Source of the DNA: Armillaria gallica
Taxonomy: Eukaryota; Basidiomycota; Agaricomycetes; Agaricales; Physalacriaceae
NCBI GenBank assembly: GCA_037576215.1
Contig: JBANDB010000015.1
Span: forward strand, 806,001-870,000
Length of the DNA stretch: 64,000 bases
Direction: 5' to 3'
Below the pieces are notes generated by a model that saw only the letters and a list, made by a program, of their open reading frames with translations, was not told where the DNA came from and did no database searches. Of this stretch, positions 1 through 11,652 are shown piece after piece; within the stretch, counting starts at the first letter, position 1; every line of letters starts with the position of its first letter. The position numbers and the translations under genes were made by a program.

Positions 1-720
1 CTGACATTTCCTTATACAAGTAGCGTACAAAACGTCCCTGTGGATGCCTCTAGAAATCAACTACTCAAAACCATCAATTCAAGCACCCACCGACTCGAGG
101 AAGATACACGTCTCTCTGCTTTGGATCACTGCTCCAGGGCAGCATTGTAAGGGAGCTCGAAAAACTGGTCGATGCCGAAGAAGTGTCGGTTCCCCGCCTG
201 ACTCGGCACCATTTGGGTTTGTTTCTTGACCGTTTAGCTAGCTTTTCTCTGTCAGTATCAGTCGCTACCATCCCTAAGGTCAGCTGTATACGCAATCAAG
301 CATCGAACGTCTGACTGATACATGCCCACTCATAGATAATAAAAAATGCCAAGAATCCCCCGACATCTCGATCTCGGCCTCTCATCCCGACGTTCCCATC
401 CCAGGACCTTTCTTATGTCCTACCGGCACTCTCACGCGGACGACCTAGTAGTAGGAGTACCAGCTAGTCCAAGCTATGGCGATCAACTGATCGCCTCCAG
501 AGACAGGGAACGAGCAATCCGAATAGTGATTCCGCCCTTTCCCACCTGCGCCACACCCTTGGACGTCCTCCTCTATTGCATCCCTGTCTCCTGGGCCCTG
601 TGCCATCGGATGCCCTGGTTTTCTGTTCTCATAGCTCACTACCTGGATTCGGCACAAAAACAAGGCGACTCCGTGTAGGAGGTTTCTTGACGCGGCGCCG
701 GGGAGATGAGCATTGGTGAA
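1..720. repeat. Inverted, diverged copy of the 30.87-31.69 kb segment
   Basis: Read on the minus strand, this stretch aligns with about 30,865-31,691. Position 1 pairs with about 31,691, so the homology probably continues left of the window. Long near-identical blocks are seen around 30-110 and 525-600. The rest is diverged with indels. It lies just outside copy A while its partner lies at the right end of copy A, so the unit is framed by an inverted pair. Confidence 0.85.
11..283 (+). pseudogene. Unrecognised gene fragment
   Basis: This is a coding-like reading on the plus strand. It starts mid-gene with the motif VPVDAS, continues with LLKTINSSTHRLEEDTR, breaks frame at about 150, and resumes with VPRLTRHHLGLFLDRL and ATIPK before a possible intron donor at 283. 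The inverted partners at about 31,400-31,690 and 63,690-63,979 (minus strand) keep the same words, including PVDAS, STHRLE and RLTRHN. Conservation of the protein words across diverged copies suggests a real ancestral gene. I do not recognise the family. Confidence 0.4.
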
Positions 721-1919
721 GTTCGGTTACAGAAGGTTTGTCTGTCTTTTCTTTTTTTCGTGGGTATCGAACATTGATGCGATTCCTGTAGTATGGGTTG
801 GCCTACCTCCTTCTCGTGCTAGGGACGGCGTTCAGGTGACCTCGAGTCTGATAATTGCAGTGATAGCGGTACCGACAGTCCTGTGAGCAGGTATTGATGA
901 GTGTCTGTTCATCTCGTATTGACGTTGACGGCAGGAAGGGTACATCGAAGAACGGCTCCCGCAAGGTGCGGAACTAGGCGTCCTGTTGGAGCTGAGCACG
1001 GTTATGCTGTGTAGGACCTATCTTATCTGATATGATTTGACTTAGCTAACGATTCTGTGCAGGTGCACTGTCAGTTCTTCTCGTACAAACATACGTATGC
1101 GGACAGTGAGTCACACAGGAGGATTTGCGCAACTCGGATCCTTCTCTCCGCAACATCAAGATGAGCTTCTCCACATCGTCTTCGTCTTCATCCGATAGCC
1201 ATTGAGCGTTGTCTCGTCTCTCAGAGGCCGTACCTTGACCCGCGGTACATGGATCACACCACAGAATACACACATATCTCAGAGACAAGCTCGATCTGGT
1301 GATGCGCCTCGTAGTCGGGTGTTACGCGCAAATCGCCCTCGAGCTAATCCCTGGTTGGGCTCATGGTGGTGGTCCTCCTCCCCGTGGTATGGTCGAGGAT
1401 GGGAAGAATCGTTGTTTGAGCGAGGACGGTGTCTGTGTTGGTGGCGGTTTAGTTTTGGGACGTTCCGGAGACGGGGTGGATGCGCAAGGCGTTGAGGTTT
1501 GTAAACCTTGCCGTGGTTCACTGCATGTGAATGAAACTTTTATTAATATTTTATTCCTCGCCTCTTTTTGGTTCGTGATTAGCATATGCTCTTCCATTTC
1601 TTTTGCTGCCGCTGTCGCTCTGTTCTTTCTGCTCTTGTTGTTTTCTCGTGATGCGACATTTACTAACTCTATTATACGTCGAACATACCGCGATCGTCTT
1701 CTCGCACGATGCGTACAACCTCGCGCGTCGTGGTCTTGTGATCGTGCACTGGTCTCAGCCTCTGGTGACTTGATCTTCTTTTCAATGTCCATTGTAGGAT
1801 TTCTGTCACTAACCCTCTCGATGGTTGCTTCCCCTTCTGGTCCGTTCGCGTCACGGTGCGCGATATCTCCTGAACCCACTCTTCTCGCTGACGCCCTCTC
1901 CACTGTCACTAGCACCTGG
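720..1919. repeat. Inverted, diverged copy of the 4.24-5.83 kb segment
   Basis: The reverse complement of this stretch aligns with about 4,240-5,830. Matching words are the SGDI...DAN...NPTM reading near 1,780-1,890 (minus) and 4,245-4,350 (plus), the proline-rich reading near 1,370-1,450 and 4,940-5,000, and the block around 768-790 against 5,783-5,812. The plus copy is about 400 bp longer. The inverted copy stops abruptly at about 1,919, where it meets the truncated F-box sequence. In the minus direction of 4.24-5.83 kb (plus here) there are hydrophobic stretches separated by stops, which suggests a decayed multi-pass membrane protein. Confidence 0.8.
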
Positions 1920-2286
1920 GTTGATATTCACATATGAGACAACTGCTGTTGACTATTCTTCTCATGACCAATACTCAGAAGCCTCGGAGCGATATTTCTA
2001 CCCTCGCGACATAATCAGTACACAGGAATGGGAAGAGAACTTGACCCGTTCTTCGGACTACGGCGGCTCGAGATCAAGGGAGCAAATCCTTGTACTGTCT
2101 CCATGACCGTGGAGGTTTGTCTTGGAGACGGGCGTCGATGAAAGTCCGATACGAGGAGACTTCAATGTTGCTAACGCTCGTCCTCCGGCGTCTTGTCCTG
2201 AAGAGGCGTATTTCTTCTCCAAGTGGAACCAGGATTATCCGACGGCGAAGATGCAATGGCCCAATATATCTACAAAGACATGCATA
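1919..2286 (+). pseudogene. Truncated F-box gene, 3' remnant (copy A)
   Basis: This corresponds to the last ~120 codons of the intact gene at 34,456-35,319. Shared words are IFTY-TTAVDYS, HYFYP/RYFYP and ASCPEEAYFF. The reading starts at the copy A breakpoint with no F-box upstream. It shifts frame at least twice between 2,040 and 2,180, and loses the C-terminal end after about 2,270. No start codon or promoter is linked to it. It is a dead fragment made when copy A was formed or truncated. Confidence 0.85.
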
Positions 2287-2726
2287 ATGTAATCAGACCT
2301 TCCGATTTCAGGAGCTGAGAAACCATATTCGATGGTAAGAATTTTCATCTCGTCCTCTCCGCACGAATGCGACCGTTGCCAAAATAGGTATTCGACATGT
2401 ACGAGAAGGTCGCCGAATGCACCCGTTTTTCAGGATTTTTTGTTTTGGAGAAGCTCGAAAGGCTTCTTAAATACAAAGTCAACGGCTAAGTTCCAATGAT
2501 TTAAACTAGTTATTCTGTGTAGTCCAAGTCTCCCGCCACTCCTTGCAATGTCGGCTATGTCTCTGTCCAGCTGCATTCATATAATATCATAAAGTATATC
2601 TGACTCCACGTACAACTTAAAGTGGAAATGATCTGCGCTTTCACCGGCAACTCTTTACCCACCGGTATCTTAACCAGTGCGTCGCTGTCTCCTTTATTTT
2701 CACCATAACCTCCATCACTGTCCTCG
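2287..2726. other. Intergenic, no gene seen
   Basis: This spacer lies between the F-box remnant and the next gene. It aligns in part with 35,320-35,535 in copy B but is about 190 bp longer. I see no coding reading that is conserved between the copies. Confidence 0.5.
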
Positions 2727-3734
2727 ATGTATGCGCATATATTTCCGACCTCCCAGGGAGCTCATGATCCCATCGTGAACAAGTCCCTGAGGCTCGACAA
2801 TTGGCCAGGAAAATTGTCCACGCTCTGGCATGCCCTTGTACATGGGAGACTGTCTAAGCCACCACCGCTACTCTATCATAGACTTTTCAGTGAGCTGGGC
2901 GAGGACAGGCAAGGCAAGACGGAAGCAAGCGAAGAGAAAATAGACAGGCTGTCGTTGTCTTCGTCGTCGACTCTTCTAGTTGTAGCAAACGGGGAGTTTC
3001 ATTCCAGTTCTTTGCCTGTTTTACCGAAAGGCGACGTCCCAGTAAAGGCGAGTCCGGAGTCTATTCTTTCCCTCCTATTGCGCTGCCTTTCATTGGGATT
3101 AACACGACATCTAGAAGGATGTGCTCCAAATCATGAAACCTGTTTTAACCGTCGCCGCAAATTTTCAGAAAGAGCTAGAGAAATCTGCTAAGCGAGCTAA
3201 GGTACAACGTTCTATTATGAAGTACCAAGCACCATAAATGACATCCTCGTTACAGGGAAATGCGGCGGAAGTCAAGGCGCTCGTACGCAATATCCACCAA
3301 TATTCACATTTACTGGTATCTCTCCTCAGCGAGTCAAAGGAGACGTCAGCCGGGATTTCAGCATTTGAGGTTGCTCTCTATGATAATCTTGAGGGGGCCC
3401 TCAAAGATTTTGCTGTGTACGTTTGAGTTTCTGCGACGGTGCTTACCTCCCACCTCATACTTCAAGTTGCGCAGTGTATCCGAGGCTGTCATCAAAGGCC
3501 TGAAGATGGCGGTCGATCTTGGGGAATGGAGCAATCGCAATGGAATACGCGCCCAGCTTGAATTCGCGGAGATGGAGTGGGAGCTCATCGAGGGTGTAAT
3601 GAAGGTATGTCGATGTTTGAACCCTTTTCCTTTCGGAGCTCACTGACAATGCATAGGAAATCCTGGCCGATGCGCTGGAACGGACGCTCGCGGACTTCAT
3701 TTTGAAAGGACTTGCAAGTAGGCGTGTTATGTAG
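2727..3734 (+). CDS. Unrecognised spliced gene, helical C-terminal region (copy A)
   Basis: Five exons can be read: 2,727-3,041, 3,115-3,201, 3,256-3,416, 3,475-3,604 and 3,657-3,734. The introns are 52-73 bp with GT donors and AG acceptors (CTAG, ACAG, GCAG, ATAG), giving about 256 residues. Splicing removes an in-frame TAA at 3,236-3,238. The C-terminal half is Ala/Glu/Lys/Leu rich and looks all-helical, with words such as FQKELEKSAKRAK, EALIKGLKMAVDLGEW-like and EMEWELIEGVMK. The exon structure is kept in copy B despite about 7% divergence, which supports a real gene. The start is uncertain. Copy A lacks about 155 bp of exon 1 present in B, yet its frame stays open. I cannot assign a family; an amphipathic helical bundle is inference. 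Confidence 0.55.
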
Positions 3735-4240
3735 GGACGTTCTGGACGGGGGTGATTATGTGGGTTGTGAACGATAGATGTATACTATAAGGACACTTGA
3801 TCCGCTCACATTTTCGTACTGTGATTATCCTCGTGTCTCCTTTTTCTCGTTCATCATACGTCTACTGCATTCTCCCTTTTCTCGCTGTTCCATTCTTCTT
3901 CCTACTATCATTAGTATTACTGTCCTTTGTCTCATGAACTACTGTAATCTGATGCCGTTTTGTAAGTGTCAGTGTTAATATGCCGAGAGAACCGCATTCT
4001 TGTAAAAAAAAAATGCATGTCTGCTCTGGCGGTGTGTCCTTTGGCCCCAGAACACGCTAAACGCGCGAGATCGAAAAGACATCAGATGCCGCAGATGCGT
4101 TCTTAGTCTACGACGATATACCCTTTTTGACAGGATGAGGACGCTATACGTATGGAAAAATCGCTCATTGGGAGCCGTTGAGTGTGATCAGTCATTGATT
4201 TTAATTAATGAGGTGAGTCTGATATTGAGGAGACGGCGTC
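3735..4240. other. Intergenic, no gene seen
   Basis: This is an AT-rich, pyrimidine-rich spacer with an A-run near 4,005. It aligns with 36,701-37,215 in copy B with many small differences. No conserved open frame is seen. Confidence 0.5.
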
Positions 4241-5830
4241 AATGAGAATACTGGGTTCAGGAGATATCGTGCACTGTGACGCGAACGAACTGGGAGGGGG
4301 AGAAACCATAAAGAAAGTCAGTGGCAAGAATCCTACTATGGAAGTTGAATTTCAGTCAACTTCAAGACCAAAGGGCCAGGCCGAAACCTGCACCCTCCAG
4401 AACGGTCACGAGACCACGACGCGCAAAACGAGAAATTCGTAGTAGTACGCGTCGTGCGAGAAGACAATCACGGTATGTTCGACGTGTAACAAAGTAGGTG
4501 GATGTGTGCGGAAGACCGGGTAAGAAAAACGAGACAAAGAAGGAAGAGGAACTGAGATGAGAGGATGGGATGATCGCGTCATGCTCCTGCTAGATTCTTG
4601 TTTGACTCGCAGGCGGATTTTCTACGTTGTTTGGCGATTCCCATCGCCACATCTCTGCATCCAGTTTCCTACCGCAAATGTAGGTATGTCTGACTTTGGT
4701 ATATGATGATGCTTTCGGATAAACAAAACGGCATCACATCACGAGAAAGAACCCGCAATAACAAGAGCAGCAAGAAGGGAACAATAGGTGGCACCAGAGG
4801 AAATAGAAGGGCATCAATATGCAAACCGTGAACAAGAAAAGGCGGGTGCAGGGATAAGACATGAAAGATCCAGTTACGTGCAGTGGACAAGAGCAATACT
4901 TACAGTCCGCACTAAACCTCAACAACCTGCGCAACCATCGTCATCTCCGGGACGTCCCAAAAGTAAGCCGCCCCCAACGCACACCGCCAGTAGCAGTCTC
5001 CCCTCCATGTCCACTGTTCGCGTTTACTGTAAAGAGGGCGGCGTCGCCCCAGTAATGACGCCTCTTAGCCTCAATCGCAAACTTGACGATTGAAACCACG
5101 ATGAGGAGGACCACCGTCTGTACCACGTCAAACACGATGTTCATTCCCCAGGAGTGAGCGCGCGCGATCTCCGCATAAACTCCCGACACGTACCGTCATA
5201 TCGAGCTCGCCTTTCGCTCCAGGACGACAGCTGTGATGCGTTCTGCAGCGACGGGGATGTTGATTAGCGTGATCCAGGCGTCGCAGGTGGAGGTAAGGCA
5301 TTAGAGAGATAAGACAAGGTTATCAATAGTGACGTAGGCCCGAACGATGCAGAGACATGGGGTCTTGATTTTGTGGGGAGCCGTGCGAATCCACCCTATG
5401 TGCCTCGATATCCACATACATCTGTTTGTATGAGAAGAACCAACAGTACATCTGCACAGAGTCGTTAGCCAAGCCAAACCTTATCAGATATGATAGGACC
5501 TACACAGACAAAACCAGCACAGCCGTGCTCAGCTCCAACACGACGCCTAGTTCCACGCGTTGCGGGAATCGTTCTTCGAGGTACCCTTCCTGCCGTCGGC
5601 ATCAATACGAGATGAATAGAGGCTCATCAACACTCGCTTACAGGACTGCCGGTACCGCCATCACTGCGAATATCAGATTCGAGTTCACCTGCGCAACCAT
5701 TCTTGCTCTGCCGAGCACGCGTGGAACGCCGTCCCTAGCACGAGAGGGAGGTTGCTCAGCAAGCCAGGTAATAGGCACACTGCAGGAATCGCATCAATGT
5801 TCGATACCCCCGGAAAAAAGAAAGTACAGA
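4240..5830 (-). pseudogene. Decayed membrane-protein-like gene (copy A)
   Basis: The minus strand shows several hydrophobic segments in different frames. One is near 5,060-5,150 (MNIVFDVVQTVVLLIVVSIV) and another near 5,680-5,800 (LLSNLPLVLGTAF). They are separated by stops and possible introns. The inverted relative at 720-1,919 preserves similar hydrophobic stretches. A multi-pass membrane protein gene that has decayed is the simplest reading. Copy B has lost about 540 bp (5,390-5,930) including the upstream exons. No family can be named. Confidence 0.35.
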
Positions 5831-5960
5831 CGAACCTTCTGTAATGTTGTAGTTCACTGTCTCCTACTTGTCGTCTCTTGCAGTACTGTCCGATTTGACG
5901 TCTGACTTTACTGCTCAGCACCCCGCAGTAACCGCTACGGATCTCTTCATCCAATAAGAT

Positions 5961-6188
5961 GTCGTTCATCGTCAGCAGGTGCTTGAAGAGCATACTCAGT
6001 GGCTCCGAGCAGTCCCACCATCGCCTCGACCCCAAATCAGCATCGACGGCTACGGCAGGGACACAACAAGGGCATTGCGGGAGGAGGATGTGGATGTGAT
6101 TATGGTACTAGGGCAACGTCCCTGGATGCAGTACAGTTTGGAACGTATACGATCTTATAAGGTGAACCAAGAATTGATCACTCTGTAG
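5961..6188 (+). pseudogene. C-terminal fragment of an unrecognised gene (copy A)
   Basis: This open reading of about 75 residues has a coding-like character, with the words HTQWLRAV, PRPQISID, TRALREEDVDVIMVLGQRPW and a clean stop at 6,186-6,188. Copy B keeps it at 38,431-38,658 with several conservative replacements. It lies tail-to-tail with the SDR pseudogene that ends at 6,249. No start or upstream exon is convincing. The family is unknown. Confidence 0.4.
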
Positions 6189-6248
6189 ACTGAACATTTG
6201 TCGCTTCAGGAAAATGTAGGGTACATTCAGGGTTCGACCACATGAACA

Positions 6249-7541
6249 TTAGTCAAGATACGCTTTCGCCACGTCAGAGACCTTGGGACCGATTTTACCC
6301 AAAATATCCAACATCTCTCCCTAAACCCAAGGAATCAATAATCTATTCCATCGTCTGCACAGAGAAGTTAATCACCATACTTGATCCTCGACGATTCTTC
6401 CGTCTTCACTGATCACGAAATTGCACTCCTCCGCGACGTCAGACATCTGTATATACTTTTCGCGAAGCTTCTCCTCGTCATCCAATGACCCAACGGCACC
6501 GTAAACGAACTGTCGACTCCTTTCTTCAGTCGTGAAGTAAAGCCCTTCTTCCTCCTTTTGCAAGGCTTCCGACTCATTGGCAGGGGTACCAGTTCGGAGG
6601 CCCGAGAAACAGAAGCCGGGGTTGACAGAGTTCACGGTGATCACCGGTGAAGACAGGACATGGAGTTGCAGAGATCGTGCAAAGAAAGCATTGAGCACTA
6701 CGAAAACATGAGATCTAGTCGGCATCGAGATCGATTAAAGTGTTACGAACGTTTGGAGTCAAAGTATCGGTGATTCATGACCCTGCCTTTCGGTCACCAC
6801 ACATGTTATAAAGTAGAAAGAGATCGAACGCACTCTTTTGTGCAATAGTCTTTGTCTGACAACTTCGCGGGGATGCTTGGACCAGCGATAACGTCCTTTT
6901 CAATCGCCGTCCAGTAGTGTACGTCGCTCGTGACAATGACCAGTATGGGGATGACTGAGTACTTGCGAGCTGTCTCGAGCATCTTTGGGATCATATGGAT
7001 GGGCGAGTAAACCGGGACCGAGGTTGTTCGTATGCAAGCTAAGGAAACAGTTCGTCCTCGTCCGTTCATGGAAGACGCTGCGTACGTCCTCTCCCAACCC
7101 TTCACTTGCTCGTACTCTCAAATCGCCATGCCGGCATTCTTCATGAGGATATTCAGTCGTTCTAGTTCACGTTCAGCCCGGTTGGCAAAGGCGACGACGC
7201 TGCTGAAATTGGCGAGATCGATGATCTATAGCTCCGCATTTGTGTAGCCAGTCTCCTTCTGAATACCCGTGATGATAAAGATCGTTAGACGTCGCCGTAG
7301 ACCTGGTAAGTGTAAAAACGTACGGGTGAGAGTGTCCATCCCTTTCGCTTCGCTTCATTCCTTGCCGTCAACGCCAATGGGGAAGTATTCTTTAAGCAAA
7401 GTGTTTCGCGGCTTCGAAATTTAGTCCGGTGTTTGCACCAATGAGAACAAGCATTTTCCCGCTCAGATCGGCAGTGCCGACGGCGGGCATTGGTCTAGTC
7501 GGTCTGCTAACCACTGTTCGCGAGTTCTGGGAGCCATACAT
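6249..7541 (-). pseudogene. Short-chain dehydrogenase/reductase pseudogene 1 (copy A)
   Basis: Reading from the start codon at 7,541 on the minus strand, the Rossmann nucleotide-binding region is visible as DLSGKMLVLIGANTGLNFEA (TGxxxGIG-type, altered). It is followed by a frame break after KHFA, near 7,403. Later come the SDVHYWT strand, the VNPGF...SGLR region with SRQFVYGAVG, and a spliced C-terminus ending VAKAYLD. An intron at about 6,320-6,380 has a GTATGG donor. A second frame break is near 6,990-7,000. SDR enzymes are NAD(P)-dependent oxidoreductases. The catalytic YxxxK is not recognisable, so the gene is dead. Confidence 0.8.
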
Positions 7542-9019
7542 GACCTAGAATTCGAGTAACACGAAGTAGGTCGCGCGAGGTGGATCTGATACAACATCAT
7601 TACTCATGTATAATCACCGAAGATCAAATCATCATACCGTGGTCCTCGAGAGTTGACATGCGCTGTTTATTGGCGGAAAGCACTAGCTGGATCGACGTGC
7701 GGGGATTATTGACAATGGGGCCATATGGTGGATGCAAAGCGAGGAAATACAGGACGCGCAGGTGTAAAGCCGACAGCAACACCTGTAATACAATTAATAT
7801 ATACAGTCAAAAAGTGGGGAAAACACGTACGGAACTCAAAGCAAGTGAGTTGCCCGTCTACCTGAGTTGCTGAACGATCATATGTATTCTTGGAGTCCTA
7901 ACTGCGTGCATGCGACCGCGGGCTGAAGAGGATCGATGACGCGCCAAAAGACGGCAGCCTGATTATATGCGCGTCCAAATTCACAGATTCAGATAAAGAT
8001 TGTTGAGAGACAAAAATATGTAATATTTGCAGCCGCATGACATATTGTGCTCTGGCAGTGTTGATATCTTGCTATATGCACGTAAAACCGAGCTTGAGGC
8101 AGATTCCCTCGATGGCCATGTCCGATATCATGGCGCCGCCGCACTGTACATCCTCTTCAAGCGCCAAAGTTCACTAAAATCCCCCGAAAGCTGGATTGAG
8201 AACGAGACCTGCAGAATATTTCGTTCAGAAGCTCGGGAGAGCTCAGTCAGGCTGGCGCACCCGTCCAATGAGATACATATTGTCAGTCTTTCCTTTTCGA
8301 TAATTGACGACTACAGGGGTCTCTGAGCAACGAGCAGTCCATCAGTGAGCCGGCGGTGTCAAGCGTGCACGTTGCAATGCGATGATGGTGGTAGGAGACA
8401 GAGTCGCGTCGGACCTTGAAAAGGCATGTTTCATTCGGACGAAACCGAGTTTAACCGACTGAATCTTGGTTTTGACCGCCATCCAAATTTTGGGGCTCCG
8501 TGACACGGCCTGTTCCTCACGCGCACGCCTCGTTTGCGCCTTTCCGGATATTGACACCATGGCTCCTTTTTACACAAGTGATATGTACATGCCGGACCCT
8601 GCCACAAGTGGTTCCAGCAACGCAAAGAGGCTGGAATGTGTATCAAAACTATCAAAAGGTTCAAAACTTTCGTCTTACGATTTATTCTCTGCCTACTCGT
8701 CGGCATTACGGTCCGGCGAGTCTTGGCCCTTGCGTCTGCAGTCCGACTCTCCCCTCCCAGCATCTCTTCGACCGTGGAGGGACTTGTACTTCCATGACCT
8801 TCAAATCCTATTTTGATTTGGTGTCGTTATCACGTCCTTGCGTCGGGTTCCTACGGTGGAAGGATCATTATCGAAAACCTGAGTTTGTCTCACGATACAG
8901 AAACGGTGCCCATGTCGGCGCAGCAAGCTGACTGGAAGATGTTGTGCCCTCCTCCCCTGCGCGCAGACAGACCTCCGAGATCGACTTTTTGTTGACTGCG
9001 ATCATACCCTACGTTCGGA
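7542..9019. other. Spacer with overlapping weak open frames
   Basis: Several open frames overlap here on both strands (for example 8,027-8,326 plus, 8,500-8,931 plus, 8,431-8,763 minus). None has a recognisable motif, and substitutions between copies do not favour one frame. I leave the stretch unannotated. It also contains the upstream region of F-box gene 1. Confidence 0.4.
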
Positions 9020-10591
9020 ATGTCGAAACTGTATCATTGTCACCAATTGTTGTTCAACGTTCATGGAGCGGACTCACATTACAAGATCAACCAGAGACAT
9101 TTACCTCATTCTAAATCGCTACCACCACCTGCTCCTTCCACAATGCCCTTGCTATGTCCCTGTTCCAGCTGTAGATGTCGCTTTGGCTCACAGGCGATGG
9201 GACAGCTGCTCGAAGCCACTGAGTACTATACAGACCGGATCAACCACCTCCTAGCAACGAATGACATCCCAATGGAAGGGGAAATGCATAGCTTCGCTAC
9301 ACTTTCCGCAGAAAAGAAGGCGCTGGGAAGCGAAGTCAATCGTCAAATCAAACGTCTTGAGGACTCGATGGATTACTTGGTGTCTCTACGAAACAAGACA
9401 AACCAGGAGCTCTCAAAATACAACATCATCAGATCCCCTCATCGACATCTTCCCAGTGATGTGCTATCCGAAATTTTCTTCAGATGCGTGGATGAGAATC
9501 TCATCCAGCAGAACATAGACCGCATGGGCAACAAGAAAAATATAATTATTTCGCTGGATCATCGTTTGGCACCGTGGGTTCTCACAAGGGTGAGCAAACG
9601 CTGGCGTGTTATAGCCTTATCCCTTCCTCGTCTCTGGTCTACCATAAGCGTCAATATCTCATGGGACACATTCGTCAGCAGCTCGGAAAATTTCCGGTGC
9701 ATGCAGGCATTAGCACTGCAGCTTCAACGTGCCCGTACATGCTTATTATCCGTGACATTAAGGAGCTCCGCCACCCTCACAACCTCTCACACTCTAACCC
9801 TTCTCATGTCCTCTTCGCCGCGCTGGAAGAAATTACTAATAGCAGTCCCGATCCATTCATACTGAGATCTCTACGGACTAGAAGGCAATCTTCCTTCGCT
9901 GGAAGAGTTTTATGGTCTCACCACGGTTGATGTTCATCGCGTGTACAATTCACCCCCTCTTGAATTCACTGGCCTCCGTGGAGCTCCCATGCTCAAAAAA
10001 GTTGCAAGCTTACCGGCGATCTTGAATCAGATATCCATACATACGCCTCAAATCACGGTGGCCAAGGTCATAAACGCGCAGGTTACGAGTCAATTGCTGA
10101 CTTTGGTTCTCCCCCGCCTGCCTCTCCTCGAGCGAGCTTCATTCCCATGCCCGCCGGCAAGTGGCGACCTCGGGGGCACCAATATCACAATGGCTCATCT
10201 TCGACACCTCTCCCTTCCGATGTCGTCCAGTATTCTCGCAAACCTGACATTACCAGCGCTCACGACATTAACTCTGAGAGGATACATCTCCGTCGACACG
10301 GTCCTCTCACATATCCAGCGCTCTGGGTCCACGATTCGGGAGATAATGATTGCCTCGGATGACATTGTTGAAGCAGATTGCACCCGCCTGCTCAACGAAC
10401 TCTCGGCTCTCGAGGTCGTTGCGATTCTTACAAAATATGCTCATACGCCCGCATTCATCCAGGGGCTGTTTCAGACTTCTGGTCGTTTTATGAAGTTACA
10501 CAGGCTGATGTTGAAGGGAGTAGAAGCTGTTGATCCAGCAAGCCTTGTACATATCAGAGACACGCACCCTGGTATCATTATAATGGAGTAG
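9020..10591 (+). pseudogene. Coiled-coil F-box gene 1, nonsense-mutated (copy A)
   Basis: This is an intronless F-box protein gene of about 523 codons in one frame, interrupted by TGA at 9,863-9,865 where copy B has CGA (Arg). Features in order are a Cys-rich N-terminus (CPCSSCRC near residue 47), a predicted coiled coil at about 66-135, an F-box at about 139-185 (HRHLPSDVLSEIFFRCVDEN, then WVLTRVSKRWR and LPRLWS), and a leucine-rich C-terminal half. F-box proteins recruit substrates to SCF ubiquitin ligases through Skp1. A start at 9,146 is also possible. The change is C to T in a CpG. The rest of the frame is intact to 10,591, so inactivation looks recent. Confidence 0.85.
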
Positions 10592-11652
10592 ATCAGTTGT
10601 TCCATACGGTCCTGCCGTTACACCCCTAAACAAAACAAATCGTACTAGGAAACAAGATATTGTTTAATAGCATCGATGTGAAGACCATTTTGCATCGCGA
10701 GTTGGGAATTACATGAACCACTGAAAATACACAAAAATTTAGTGTACCGGCGTCGCTCACGAGTCAGAGTACCTGATAACGGAGGGCATGGGAGTGACTT
10801 CAGTTCGTTCAATGTGAGGACTCAGGGCGCTAGCTTTCCAGCCGACGATAGTGACGCTCGGGGATAGGCTAGAAATCTAATAGAGCTCTTATCCAATTAT
10901 CCAATGTTTCCTTGGATACACTACCACGTTAAAGTTCAGAAATTAGTACGTACCCAAAGCTTCGAGAGATTCGCGACCTCCGACCAAGGAAGGTCATGAC
11001 TGAGATGCGTCCATGATCCATCTCTTCTTAATGAGCACTTCACCATAGACGAACAAAGTAACTACGCAAAACCCGAAGATCACAGCGGATCGTCCGCCGA
11101 TAGTTCCCCTTCGAAGTTAATTAGTATAGAGCTTTGGACTCATATTACAAAAACAGAAGAGGGCTGGGAAAGGTGGTCCTAAACGAAAATTCCAAGGTGC
11201 CACATTCACTGAGAGGCTGCTCAAAGGTAACAGGTTGCGACAAGCGGGAAGGGCGCAGAACGTCTTGAAAACGTCGGAACTTTTTGTTTGGGTATTATTC
11301 CTCCATTACATGTAAATGAATTTGTAAGCGGTAGGAACATAGAGTACTTGCAGATATTGGGAGAGAGTCTTAGTCAAGTCCTAGGCATGCTTGCGGATGA
11401 GCGGACCGAAAGCCGCAAGGCGTAGGCGCGTTGCGGAGTTGGAAAGGTCGGAGCCCTTTTTGACTACTTTTTGACTCCAACTTCAAATTGAACATTTCGG
11501 TATATCTGGACGTACGTTCAACCTAACTCGTCCGCTTTGTATTATTGATAAAATTACTATACGCCAGTACATCCCCGCATACACAAATCTCGAGGCTTAG
11601 GATAAATCATAACACGAGTAGAACGACATTAGGTATGGATTGAGTCCACTCG
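10592..11652. other. Intergenic, no gene seen
   Basis: No conserved coding reading is present. The sequence is nearly identical to 42,992-44,055 in copy B, with a 3-bp indel near 11,083. It probably contains the 3' end of F-box 1 and the promoter of F-box 2, but I cannot point to defined elements. Confidence 0.5.

Noticed and set aside
1299..1937. 212-codon plus-strand open frame
   Set aside because: Its relative at 4.24-5.1 kb does not keep the frame; the similarity fits decayed exons on either strand better than one gene.
1919..6700. RIP-type mutation as the cause of divergence
   Set aside because: Differences are a mix of transitions, transversions and indels in both directions with no excess of C-to-T in one dinucleotide.
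8431..8931. Overlapping open frames on both strands before F-box gene 1
   Set aside because: No motif, no preferred frame by codon-position differences between copies, and no splice context.
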